Assembly (NCBI GenBank): GCA_033064195.1
Contig: JARBJD010000021.1
Location: 186,001 to 250,000 of the forward strand
From: Blattamonas nauphoetae
Lineage: Eukaryota; Preaxostyla; Oxymonadida
Reading direction: 5' to 3'
Length of the DNA: 64,000 nt
The number at the start of each line of letters is the position of its first letter. Position 1 is the stretch's first letter. The position numbers and the translations under genes were made by a program. The notes beneath the pieces were generated by a model. It was not told the origin of the DNA. It did not search any database and worked only from the letters and a program-made list of their open reading frames with translations. Of this stretch, positions 22,545 through 34,605 are shown in pieces.

Positions 22545-23577
22545 TGAGGTGAACTGTGAACGGTTGGGCAAACGAGAGGAGCGAGATGATTGATATCCCA
22601 ATTCAGAAAATCGAAGAGAAAGAGAGTTGATAAAGATACCTGCGTAATCATATCCAATGACCAGGCATCCTCAACAACTCCCCTGACCTCCCACTTTCTG
22701 AATTGATAAAACAGCCATCTCTGCATTTCGGTTTCCTCCTCTTGATGTCCAAAGTTCATCAGTGTGGCAGTCGAGTCCTTTTCTCCCAGACGGACACTGA
22801 CACGCATCGGGCAACGAGGCACATCATAAAATACGGTTCGTTGCTCTTCCTTGTTCATGAACACACGTAGAGTCGTGGTCGATCATGCCGGAGATCAATT
22901 TCCAGGCCCACATCGACAAAGCCGTACGATGGATTCTCCGGCGAAGTCTGCACCTTCCACGGGTCGGAACGGGCGACGCTTTGAGATGCGTGGATCAGCG
23001 CTCCATTCCCACAGTATCGCATGGAGTCTGCTGCTCTTCCCACACGAGCGGAGGTCGAGGGTGGGGGATTGGTTGGACAACTTGTCAAACACTCCGCGTC
23101 AGACAGACTTTCGGCTGCGATTTGAAATGTCTGAAAACTGTGTGGTTTCACAATGTTCTGAATCAGTCCAACACCCAATCGGATGTCAACACGCGTGAGA
23201 AACCCTGGAAGAGCGTATTCGTCCAAGTAGATGGTCTGGAAATTGGGTGCCCGAAAGAAGACACTCTTGTAATTACAAATCATGCTGGAAGATACACACG
23301 GCGGAAGAGGCTCCTGCAATGATGTCTCCATCATTGGAAAGATGGTGGGGTTGAACCATGAGGGCTGCCAATTGTACGTTGGGAGGGAGCTGAGTTCACG
23401 TTTAGACAGGTGGCGCATTTTCTCCATGAAGAAAGACAGGTATTTCATCGATCGAGGAATGCGATCAAACACTGCTGGGATCAGATCGTGCTGTGACTGT
23501 GAATCTAAAAAAATAGACAGCCATGTGTTCTGATTTTGTTGATGTGGATCAGACCCTTTATATGCACTGTTAAACAC
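22545..23577 (-). pseudogene. SPRY-like gene on the minus strand with a probable frameshift
   Basis: An open 240-codon block (23577-22855) contains WFNPTIFPMMETSLQE and ends in GLEIDLRHDRPRL. It then continues in another frame as RVFMNKEEQRTVFYDVPRC and VSVRLGEKDSTATLMNFG (22860-22640). The second block has the SPRY-type pattern FMN.....FYD.P..P..V.V.LG also seen at the end of the Rab-kinase gene. At about 22868 two surplus bases separate the blocks and no GT-AG intron fits, so I read a frameshift. A GT-AG intron follows near 22641-22556. It is divergent from the Rab-kinase gene, with about 100 bp between starts. A live gene with a sequencing error is possible. Bases 22244-22544 hold nothing I can call. 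Confidence 0.4.
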
Positions 23578-23679
23578 AAGATCCTATCACAATATTGATC
23601 ATCACTACTGAATGTCAAAAGACTCTGTCTTACTCCCCTCACTTTTTTCATTTCTTTTCTTTCACATCTTCTTCACCCC

Positions 23680-26600
23680 ATGACTCAGGATCTCGTCAAA
23701 GTCTTTCTTGTTGGAGATTCGAATGCTGGAAAAACGGCGATAATAGACCGCTTGGTGGTAGATTCTGCTTCTAATCTGACACTTTGTTCCTCTATCTGAT
23801 CACCTTCATCCTTTTCAGACTGGAAACTTTACAGACACAACACCCACCAAACCTGGTGTAGACTTAGTTTGAATTCCCATTCTGCTGATCCCATCCTTCC
23901 CCTTTTTCGAAAATTTCAACTTGTACTACTGTGCTGCACTAATGCTCTTTTTCTCAGATCAACCACTCCATCCAAATCGATGGCCAACCAATCAAACTCC
24001 AATTGGTATCCTCATTTAACATCACTATTGTGTATTTGATTCAATGATTATTTTGCAGTGGGATCACCAGGGACAAGAAAGATGTCGACAAATCACATCG
24101 ATGTTTCTTCCAGGTGTCCGTGGAATAGTTGTGCTGTACGATGTCACAGATCGGTGTCTTTTCTTCCTTTTGATTGATTTATCGTTCTCTTCCCATCAGA
24201 CGTTCATTTGAAGAGCTCTCAAGATGGTTTGAATTGATTGCTCAACATGCCGACAAAAAATGCGTCAGTCTCTTGATTGGAAACAAATGTGACATGGAAA
24301 CACGCAGAAAAGTGTCGACTGAAGAAGGAAAAGTCTCATTTTCTTTGTAACCAACCTCACTCACCTTCAGAGTTTAGCTAATTCTCGATCCATCAACTTT
24401 TTTGAGACAAGTGCGAAAACAACTATCAACGTTGATCTGGCTTTTGAAACGTCTTCTTTCTCTTTTTTTGCATGACATCCTCAGTCTGACCAGGGATATC
24501 CTTCAACGGTGGGGTATCTCTCTACAACGGACGCCTTCGCCGGAGCCTGCTCCTAGCGAGCCGCAGCTGTCGTGGTGGAGCAGGAGACGGGCTCGTCGAC
24601 AAACAGAAGACAGCCAACGGGACTCGCCTTCTGCCTCAGCCATCCAAGCGACACACCATCCCTCACCAGCTGTCCCTCCCTCACACATCGACCCTCCCAC
24701 ACGTGATTCACCCCGTCCACTCTCCCTCGCCGTCACTCCCGATGCGCCAGGCTCAACCGAACCTCAGACAGAACACATCCTCCTTCCTCCACCCCAAAGA
24801 AAAAAGGGGTCAGAAATCAGTGTCCCCGACAATTGTTCGTTTTTTGTTCGCTCTCCTCATTCTCTTCCATCGTTGCTTTCTCGTCCTTCATTTGCAGACA
24901 CCCTCATCCGACCAATCAAATCTGGCGGATTTGGGACAGTGGTCGAGATGGAAGACAAGCGGACGAAGGAACGTGTGGCTGGGAAGATGATCCAGTGCTT
25001 GACAGACAAACAATCAGAACGGATCGCGCGCGAAGTTGGACGACTGAAACGGTATCGCCACGCAGGGATTGTGAGTTTCAAGAAGATGGAGGAGATGGAG
25101 AACATGGGAGTGATTGTGATGGAGTTGGGGGAGAGGTCAGTTGGAGATTTGGTGAGAGAATGCAAAGCGCGCGATTCTCTTGTTCCTCGTGAAGTGTGTG
25201 CTTTCTGTGTCTCATTCTTGTGCTGACTTTGTCTGTTACTGTTCTCAGATTGTTTATCGGATCATGGTTGAGATCTCGTGCGCTTTGTGTTTCATGCACA
25301 ACCATCCGACAGAACGAGGATCGCATGGAGACGTGAAAATGGAGAACATTCTTCTTTTCGAGCACAACCACGCCAAACTTTGTTTGATGACTTTCTTTCT
25401 TTTCATGTTGTGTTGCCTTACTTTCATCGTTCTTCTCTCCCCACATGTTCTTTCTTCTTTTTCTTCTTTGATTCTCGTTGTTCAGGCGATCTCGGAGCAG
25501 CAGAATCGGAAGACGTGAGCACGTCGCGTGGAGAGATGTCGCTGCTGTTTGTGTCGCCTGAGCGGTTGACAAGCGAGACAGGCCGAGCGACGCCAGAATC
25601 GGATGTTTGGTCGTTGGGGATTGTGCTTCACTGGCTTCTGTTTGGAGAGCCGCCTTTCAAAGGCCAGAACATGATGAAGCTGCTGCAAGAGATTGGGTCG
25701 TTCAAGGCGACCGACATTGGTAACAGCTGCGGCGAGGAAGTGCGGAATCTTCTGATGCGAATTCTGGACCCTGTTTGTCAGCTGTTCTTGTCTCGTCGTT
25801 CTCTCTTTTGTGATTGCTCATCTTTCATGCTAGTCCCTCCTCTTTTCGTGTTCTCGCAGGATCCGATGAGTCGATTGACTTCACAACAGCTCTCCCAATC
25901 TACACTGTTCAGATGTCTTCTGAACACGAAAGAAGCGTTCTGGCGATTGTTTGATGAAAACGAGAAGGAACTCCTGGAAGAGAGACGAAGAACGATTGGG
26001 AAGTCGGACAACACACTCGCTGCCCTTCCATCTCTCATCTTCACCAAACCGACACACTTCTCAACGAATTGCACAACACTCACTCGAACAGACGTTGGAG
26101 GCGACAGAGACGGGGATGGGAGAACAAGCAGTGTCCTGATCGCCGACACATTCTCGTCTGGAATCATTTCTGTCTCACTCACCGTCCTCTCTCTGCCGCT
26201 GGGAAAGAGTGTGCTTCTCTCCTCGTGATTGCTTCAGCGTGCCGTGGAGACATTTGTTTTGGGTTGATGGATGCAGCCTCGGCCATTCCACGAATTGACG
26301 AGAAACTGGGAACAACCGTCCGAAGTGTGCCACTCTTTTCTGACATTTTGCAGGTTCTGTGTGTGTCGATTCGTTTGGAAGTGTCTGGACGAACACATCA
26401 ACATCTCACCCGTCGCGATTGTGCCTGTCTCGACTGAACGAAGACGACACGTTCCGAATGGAAGTGGATCTGGATTCGAATCCTCGGAAAGTCCAGTTCT
26501 TCAAGAATGGGGAAAGTGGGAAGTGTTTCGTGTCGCACATTCCACGCTCTGTGAAGATCGGCGTTTGCTCTTCTTTGTTCTCATCGGCCAGTTCTCGGTC

Positions 26601-26693
26601 ACAATCCAAGGGACGTCCTTCCGCGTCGAGAACGTCGCTCGTCTCTCTCAACCGACTGCACTTGTGGACGGAATGGTCGAGCTCGTTTGGTGA
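23680..26693 (+). CDS. Rab-type GTPase fused to Ser/Thr kinase and SPRY-like domain, 14 exons, 764 aa
   Basis: Exons: 23680-23757, 23819-23866, 23958-24005, 24059-24153, 24200-24332, 24371-24450, 24485-24834, 24898-25193, 25249-25381, 25486-25772, 25860-26208, 26238-26324, 26354-26562 and 26592-26693. Introns are 29-104 nt, all GT-AG; the total is an exact multiple of three. Residues 1-175 are a small GTPase: P-loop GDSNAGKT (12-19), switch II WDHQGQE (usually WDTAGQE), NKCD, ETSAK. A Pro/Ser/Arg-rich linker follows without a stop or a prenylation cysteine motif. Residues about 279-525 are a kinase: GGFGTVVEM, AGK lysine, HGDVKMEN (HRD with Arg to Gly), DLG for DFG, SPE for APE, then DVWSLG. 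About 633-764 is SPRY-like: CRGDICFGLMDAAS and MEVDLDSNPRKVQFFKNG, ending TSFRVENVARLS. Catalysis by the kinase is plausible. Two adjacent genes is the alternative, but I see no stop, start or promoter between them. Confidence 0.8.
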
Positions 26694-27546
26694 TGTGGTG
26701 ACCGTTCCATGGCAGCAAGTGGAAGCATCTGATTCCTCCACAAAACTCCTTTTTTTGCTCCATTCATTTGTAGCAGACTTTCCTTCTATGCGACTTTCAG
26801 TCCAATCATCAGTCGATGACGCTTCGCCTTCTTCGTGGTGATCTCCTTCTTCCATCATTATTCAATGCCTCACTTCATTCGTTCTTCTTTCTATTCTCCT
26901 TTTTTTCTCTGGTTTGTTCCAAAAACGATGATCGAGCTTGAGAGAGAAAGAGAAAGGAGTGGATATAATAACTTGTCTGTGAGTGTAGGTACAATCACAC
27001 CGAAACCTAAAAAGACTCAAGAAAAGAAGAATGATTGGAGACAGAAAAATGAGATGGAAGAAGTTGCGACGAAACGTCGACAGGAGAGAATATGAAAGCG
27101 GAGATGAACAGAATCAATCGTGGTGGGAGATTTGAATTGATGAACACAATGAAAGATGGTGCTTATAAGAAACGAATCTGAAAGAGACTGAAGATGAAGA
27201 TGAAGGAAGAGAAGTTCGGAGGAGAAACGGAAGTGAAAAGACGTGACATAGAATGAAGATGGAGAAATGAATGAATTTGTGGCAAGAGGGTTCTGAAGAC
27301 AGGTGTCTGATTAAATGCCGAGAATGAGTCCAGTGCCAATGTGAAATGGAATCGATTTAAACGAAGAAGACGAAGGTTGGGAGAAGATGATGAAGAGAGA
27401 CATGAGTGATCAGACATGACGAGATTGATTCTTGCGACACATAACAGCAGTCGTCAGATAATCGAAAAAAACACAATCACATTATAAGTTGAGAAAGATA
27501 TAGTGAAACAGAAACGAAGTTTGTTGAATGAAGTCTGAAATTGCAG
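26694..27546. other. Intergenic region between convergent genes
   Basis: An 853-bp gap between the Rab-kinase stop (plus) and the receptor pseudokinase stop (minus). It is purine-rich with GA/AAG-rich tracts (26940-27470) and no supported gene. It presumably holds both 3' ends. Confidence 0.5.
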
Positions 27547-30500
27547 TCAGTGTGTCTCCATCTGCTCGTTGTCCCCAGCTGTTTCGCCCGAATCCGACAG
27601 AGTGGACAGAACAGACCACACTGTGGACAACGTCGGTCGGTCGTCGGGATTCAGCTGAAGACACGACGAGATCACATCAACCATGTTCTCATGAATCCCA
27701 TCCATCTTCGGAAGGATCCCAGTTCCAATCTGACGCTGAGCGTTGATCGCATCCAGCTCCCCGAACGGCACAAGACCAGTCTCAATTTCCCACAAGATCA
27801 GGCTAAGACTAAAAACTGACGCTTTCGATCCATCAACCACTCTCCCAATGTCCTTCTCTTCTTCCGCCTTCGCCACTTCCGGTGCTTTCCATCGCTGACC
27901 ATCTTTCGACGCTGACACTTCCACTTCAACTCCATTTGCATCAACTGCCGCTTGAGCGATCGTCTGTTTCGGCTCTTCTGTCTTCAGACACACATTCCCA
28001 TGACCATCGAACATCACCCAATGCGACGACAGCTTCTTCAGGATGTCCACAGATCGGTTCGCTTGAGCCACTTTCATCAGTCCAAGTGCCAGCTGACGAC
28101 GAACAACACACTTCGGCGCCATCAGCGATTTCTCCACATGAAGAGCGTTGTACAGCGTGTCCTGTTCCCGCACAATCGACAGATCCAACTTGTGTCCACA
28201 CACCAACGCCTCCACAAGCGACGCTTGACTCGGCACAGACGACATCGTTCCATCGTTCTCGTGTGAAGAGTTCTTCATCGAGGCAGCTGTCATGGAATCA
28301 ATGAGGCTTTGAGCTTGGGCATTTTCGTTCGTTGGATCCAGAATCTCCAGTTTCTCGTCTTCCACTGGCAGAGCGTCTTGTTCTTGCATCTCTGCTTTCT
28401 CTTTGAGATGTGTTGCTTTTCGGCGTCGGCAGCAGATCCACAGAAGCAGAACGAGCAGGACGAGTGCGACGAGAGACACAATCAGCGGAATCAGCCAGGG
28501 AAGCGTCTTCTGCATCGCCAACGACTGAGCTTGTTTCGAACTCAGTTTCAACGAGAACGCTTCAGTCCGACCAGTCTCTCCGAATTCCACATGTCCCACC
28601 CACTCCCTCTTCTCCCCCAATCCCTCAAACTCGCTCAACTTCACTTCCATTCTCAATGATGTTTCGGTCCATTCTGTTGTTCGTTCAGTGGAGAGAGAAA
28701 TTCGCACCGGTTCAGTGTTCGACGACGATGTGTTCTCAGAAACAACCAAAGTCAGCCCACACGGAATCAGCAGTGTTCCATTCAGTTCAAGTCTGAATGT
28801 CTCCGTTTTCTTGTCAAACAACGATGAACACGATTTCACAGTCAATGTGGGGATGAAGAACGTATTCGACACAACCGAGCCGTTGTTCCTCTTCACAACA
28901 CATTCTGAGTCTGTCGAGATCCAAAGTGACGACGTCTTCAGCGGATCTGTGCCCAGTTCAATCAAACTCTCTTTCTCGCAAAGGACATTCCGCTGCAAGC
29001 TTGGGAACGCTGTCGAAAGTGCGTTGTTCCCAACTGATTCTCCTCCAATCATCTTCACTGCCGATGACACAACATGAAGTCCTCCCTGCGACAGATGAGA
29101 ATAAGTTGACAATGACGACTCGAACGAGCATGACACAATCTCAATCAACGACGATGTCCAGAAACACAGTGAATTGTCGTTCTGAGGTGACTTTTCATTC
29201 TTTCCTTCGAATGCACAATTCTGCAATTCCACACGAGATGCGGACTTCCCATTCCCTTCGAATGACAGCAGGGTTCCAGCTGAGCATTCCCTATGCGCAA
29301 GACTGCTCACATTCACATTCGAAAATTGAGAGAACGAGAGAAGAGTGTCGGAGAAGGCGACTGAGGAGATGTCAACATCGGAGATCTTGACGGATCCGCC
29401 AGTCACTTCGAGCAGCTTCGAATGGAGTGGAGATGACGACGAGAACGAGCAGCTCGTCACTGTCAGCATCCCACTTCGAGATTCGAGCAGAGCCACTGAT
29501 CGATCAGACGACAACGAGAAAGCGAGAGAGTCGAGGTGGAGAGAATGAGCGAGGTTCGCTGCTTCATTCACCAACCTTCCCGATTCCCACACATCCACTC
29601 TGCTCTTGTCTCCTCCCTTCGATACAATTTCCGTTTTATCCTGTCGCGGATCCACCTCTCCTTTCAGCTGAGCAACATCCACAACTGTGATCGTGCAGAG
29701 GAGATCGCTGCTCAAATGAAGATCAGCCTCATCAAGACTCGCACACGGGAATGTCACGTCTCCACACCACATCTCTTCTCGCCCGATCGAATGGACGAAA
29801 ACGGATTGAGCACTGAAGAATGATAAATAGAGAAGAAGGGTGGGTGAATGGAAAGGAGAGCCAACAGCTTCGTCCTCGTCGAGTGACTCGTACAAATCAT
29901 CCTCATCGCCTCCTCGCGAAGGGAACTCCGAGTTCGGCACATATTCAATCACATTCGCCAAGTTCCGGCCACGCACAACAATTCGGGTTCCATTCTGCCC
30001 TTCCGTGTTCAACACAGTCACAAAACGAACACGGTCCAGTCGAATTCTGTCGGCGTCGCCAAGCACAACAACACCAGCTGCGCCTGCCTGCACTGTCACA
30101 TCGTGGAACGACACATCTGACATCTCGATTTCGATTCTACTCTTTCCATTTGAAGCGTGAGAGGATGACGAGGAAGAAAACACGATTGGATGGAAGATGT
30201 CAGTTACAAGAGCTTGCATGCTGAAGGAAGAAGAAGTGATGATCAGCGTGCCAGATTCACATTCGACAAGAGGAGTGCTCATCGAAAGCTGAATCGTGAA
30301 TTCGCAGCCAGTGATCGATGAGTGTGCAGAGCGCGAAACAAGGCGGCAGAGATGGTTGTCGATCGTCCACTCGAACTTCGTCATCGAGAACTCCATCGAC
30401 CCTTCGTCAGCCACTTCCACAAACGGGATTCCTGACTCAATCAGTCCCTGGCCATGTTGTACTTCAACTGTCTCCACAGGATTCCATTCATTCTTCGACA

Positions 30501-33500
30501 TCATCAGAACAATGGCCTGTCTCGTCACTGTGCCCGTCTCGAAGAAGAACAGTGTTGACATGAGATTGATCGGAATCGGCAGGTATTCGCCTGTGTCTGT
30601 TTGTGTGTGGATGTACGGAAGATAGTACGACAACGAATTGAAATACAGCTGAGGCCCAGGCATGGTTGGTGGCTCAGACGGAGAATCTGATTCAGATACT
30701 TCCATCGTTGGCGGGGGGAAGTTGCGAGAGAGTTGTGGAAACCCTTCCACTTCGATATGACGATACTGACCATCGTCATCGAATGACCGACCACTCAACG
30801 AAAATATGTTGGTACACAGATTGGAGAGAAGCTCTGTCATATTTGGATGAGTGTCGGCGAATCTTTTGGAGAAGAAGAGATCAGATCCTTCAGCAAACGA
30901 ATTGTTGAAGTATTTCTGTGCGGAAAAAAGGAACTGGCTAGTCGTGAAATTTCCATCAATATACGCTCCAGACCCTTTCCTCGCCCTACACCCAGAAACA
31001 GCTGGATAAGAGAATGAAGTCATAAAGATCATCCAATAAGACCCCCCAATCGAGACATAAGTGGCCCCTTCGTTGCAGATATAAAGACCACCGCCAAAGT
31101 CAGCCGAGCAGTCGACGATCTGTTGAAATGAAACTTGAACAGACTGAGTTTGATCGTTCTGATTCTCAACACACACTGCTCCTCCTTTGTGAATGGCAGA
31201 ACATCGAAAGAAGGAACAATAATTGATATACACAGCACAGTTCTGGACAAAGATGGCACCACCGTTCGCCGCGTGGCAGTCCGTCATCGGGATGCCGCCG
31301 ATAGAGACATATGTGTCCTTTGCGTTGACAAGTGCCCCGTTTCCAGATGTGGAGAGGTTTGTCACGCAGGAGAGAATGTGAGAAGATCCTACCATTATCG
31401 TTAACGATCCTCCCGTTGTTTCGATGCAAGAATGAGTTGAAAAAGTCATTGAGACGATTGATGCATTTGAGATCGTGATTGAGCCTTCAGACTGGCAGAA
31501 TGCTCTGTTTGAAAGACCACCGTCGGAGGAAATGATCGAGTTCGACAACTGCAGAGTGGAGGTGCTGTCGATGGTGATCATTGGATCAGTCTGTTTGGTG
31601 GTGAGGATGAGAATGCAGAACGAGACGGTGAGGTAAGAGGAGGATCGCATCGAGAAGAGTGTTCCATCTGTCTTGGATGACTGAGTCAGTGGAGAGCTGA
31701 GAGAATATTTAGATGATTGGATTTTGATGGACCCTCCACTGCACTCGACAGGTCTGATGGACGTCATTTCCCCTCGCTTGGTGTAGAGAGTTAAATTGAC
31801 ATCTCCTGTTTCACCGATAATGGCGGAGAGATCCAGTGCCTCGACATCACTCTGCGTGAGAGATTCTTCGTAGCATCCGATTTGGTTAAAAATGTCCGAG
31901 CCATCAAACACGTATAAAGATGATAGAGGTTGTAGAGAGCTTATTCCACCATTATCATCGACAATTTGAGGTGACAAACTGATTGATGACAAGAACCCAT
32001 CGAATTTTGAGAAATCGTCGACAGTGATTGTTGAAAGGTGGATATCGTGGGCGTCTGACCCGTCTCGGCCACGATTGAGATAAAAGAGTGCGTGAAAAGA
32101 GTGAATCGTTGACTGATCTGTGACATTCAAATGGATGGCTCCACACAATCCAGTTTTCGAGTGACAAGACGAGAATTGGGCACGGATGGTGAGAGAAGCA
32201 GCGTTGTCACAATCGAGTGCGGCGCCTCCCAAACCACTCGTTCGCGTCAGATGTCGGAAGATGACGTAGTTCAGTGTCAATCTCCCATCCACAACTGAGA
32301 CCACACTTGATGAACTTTCGATTTGGTGGAAGAGTGAATTTTGTATGTCGACGAAAGCAGCGTCTGAAATCGAGATCAGCGAGCATTCCATCGACGAGAG
32401 AGAGTCGAAGTGGCAGAATGAGAAAGTGGCTGTGCCAGCCGAGAACACGAAAGGAGCCAACGAAATTCCATCCACTCCAGCCATCCTCAGATTGTACATG
32501 TACAGCGACGCGTCCGCAGTGCTCTTCACGATGGGAGCACCAGTCAGAGGAACCAGATCGAGATCTGTCAGCGTGACAGCCCCCGAAGTGTCCAAGATCA
32601 GAGAGAACGACGACGAGGTTTGTGTTGAGTCCCAATCTTCCTTTCGATAGTATCCGCAGATTGTGGGACAGCTGGACGGCATAATGTGAACTTCTCCGAA
32701 GGAGCCAGTTCCGAGTTTGATTTCCTTCCACTCGTTTTTACCCACTTTCTGAAGAGCGGCGGAGAGAGAGTCACACGGCGACGAGAACGAGCAGTCACCC
32801 CCTTCAGCACCACTTACTACAAACATGACATCATCAGTCACTTCTGAATCTCTCGATTGTGTGCATCCAAACGCTGTTGAGACAGAAGTGAGCGGAGCGT
32901 TGATGGACCAATCCAGAGTTAGTTGCGCTGAGTTTCCTTCGAAGTGGCAGTACAGCAGCGAAGCAGCAGACGTGGCATCCAGCCCACCACATTCCATCAG
33001 AGCTGTGTTCGACACAAACTCGGAAAAAGAGAAAGCACAAGTACAGACACAGGCACCTCCTCCATATCGTGCATGACACGAGGTGAAGGAGGAGCGAGTG
33101 ATGGAGTGGGATCCGGATGTGGTGATGGCGATCGCACCACCATCCATGGCACACGTGCATTCGACGAATCTGCTTCCTTCGATTGTGAGTGTTGTGGAGA
33201 CTTCGTAATCCCTCGATGCGATGAGGATTGCTCCTCCATCTCCGAGTTGTGTCTTGCAGTCGGAGAATGTGCAGTTTGTGATGGAGAGAGGCGCTTGCGA
33301 GAAGAGCCGAATCGCACTGCCGCCAGACCGAAACTGGTGAGCGGGATCAGCCGGTTCCTCTGTCATCAGTGTGAACGAGCAGTCGATGTATGTGATGGGG
33401 TTGACTGCCGTGACATATTGGAAGCGAGGTGGAACGATCAATTCCCTGAGTGTGGATACTGACCAATACATATGCGATGGATCACGCAATTATTCCTCTC

Positions 33501-34593
33501 CCTCGAAAGTGTATGGTGGAGTGAGGAATGTCAGCTCCTTTTTGATGATTTCAGAAAAGGCAGATGTGAGAAACACGTCTTTGCTGGTCCAAGGTGTCGA
33601 GATCGACGAGCTGATCGAGTTGTTCTGAAAAAGGAACGATCCACCAATGTTGTGGTCCTGAACCATCGTGTTTTGGAGTGCCCCAACAGAGTCAGACACA
33701 CTCACGCCAACGCAGGTCTGCGAGAGTCGTCGAGCCGGAATAAGAGGGCGAGATTTCGACGACGTCAAGTTCACAACATTCCATGATTCTATGAACGTTG
33801 AAATCTCACTGCACTCCACAAAGGATGGTTGTGACGGTGAAAAGTCGAGTAGTACGCTGTTTCCAGATGTCAGTTGGTGAGACGACAGTTCGATTGATTT
33901 CGCGACAACAGAAACACAGAAACTTGCATCCGATGACACTAACTTCGTCAACGGTGCAATGTGACCATTTGGAGATTCGAATCGGGTGCGAGAAACCACG
34001 ATCATGGATGGCGATGCCAAAGACGAATCGGATGTCACAATTAGAGGTGACGTCCATCCACTCGACACAATCGAACAGTCCCTGATCGACAGTGATGATG
34101 AGACAACTGTCGACAACGAAAATAATGTTCGGGGTGAGTGGGCATTTCTGTTCGACGAAAGAGGAGATGTCGGTTTTGAAGTCAACTCCAATTGAAACGA
34201 TGAAAGACAAAGAGTGGAGTTGAACACATCAAGAATACTCCCCGACATATGTTTGTTGTTCTGGCGATGTTTCGAAGACGATTTCGGCACATTCAACCCA
34301 AAATCGACATTCGATGAATGTGTCAGTTTCGTTGACACAGTTCCAACTAAATCGGTGCTAGTGGAGTGCAATGCGAGTGAATCAGCAAAATAAAGACTTG
34401 ACTCAAGTTCATAATGTTCTTCAAGATGTGGATCAACAGTATTCTTCCATTCATTGCTGAATAGTAAATGCAGTGAGATCGGTTGGGAAGTGAGTGAGCG
34501 GAAATCGGTTCCGAGTGCCACCGAAACGATTGGAATGACGACCAGGGCCAATCGGGTGATGAACATTACAAGAGTCGTGATGGGTGTGATCAC
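27547..34593 (-). CDS. Giant beta-helix receptor pseudokinase 1 (Pmp-like), interrupted by one in-frame TAA
   Basis: Reading from 34593, a signal peptide (hydrophobic MFITRLALVVIPIVSVALG) starts a long ectodomain of Ser/Thr-rich beta-helix repeats with the polymorphic-membrane-protein pattern GG(A/G)I...S.F..C (SITNCTFSDC, DGGAILIAS, RYGGGACVC, GGAVCVENQ). Near the C-terminus one membrane helix (WLIPLIVSLVALVLLVLLLWICC, about 28500-28430) is followed by basic residues and a kinase-like C-lobe: WKAPEV, ASVFSLSLILWEIETGLVPF, NPDDRPTLSTV. The glycine loop, AxK lysine, HRD and DFG are absent (SSHWVMFDGHGN stands at the HRD position), so it is a pseudokinase. A TAA at 33490-33492 splits 367 upstream codons from 1,980 downstream codons in the same frame; I see no short intron that removes it. 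It may be a real nonsense allele, readthrough or an assembly error. Likely a type I surface protein. Confidence 0.75.
33490..33492 (-). other. In-frame TAA inside receptor pseudokinase 1
   Basis: The upstream codons read TPPYTFEGEE and the downstream codons LRDPSHMYW in the same frame, both in beta-helix style sequence. The nearest upstream GT that could serve as a donor is about 100 bases away, giving an implausible intron of about 125 nt in this gene. Confidence 0.8.
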
Positions 34594-34605
34594 CAGTCTT
34601 CAACG

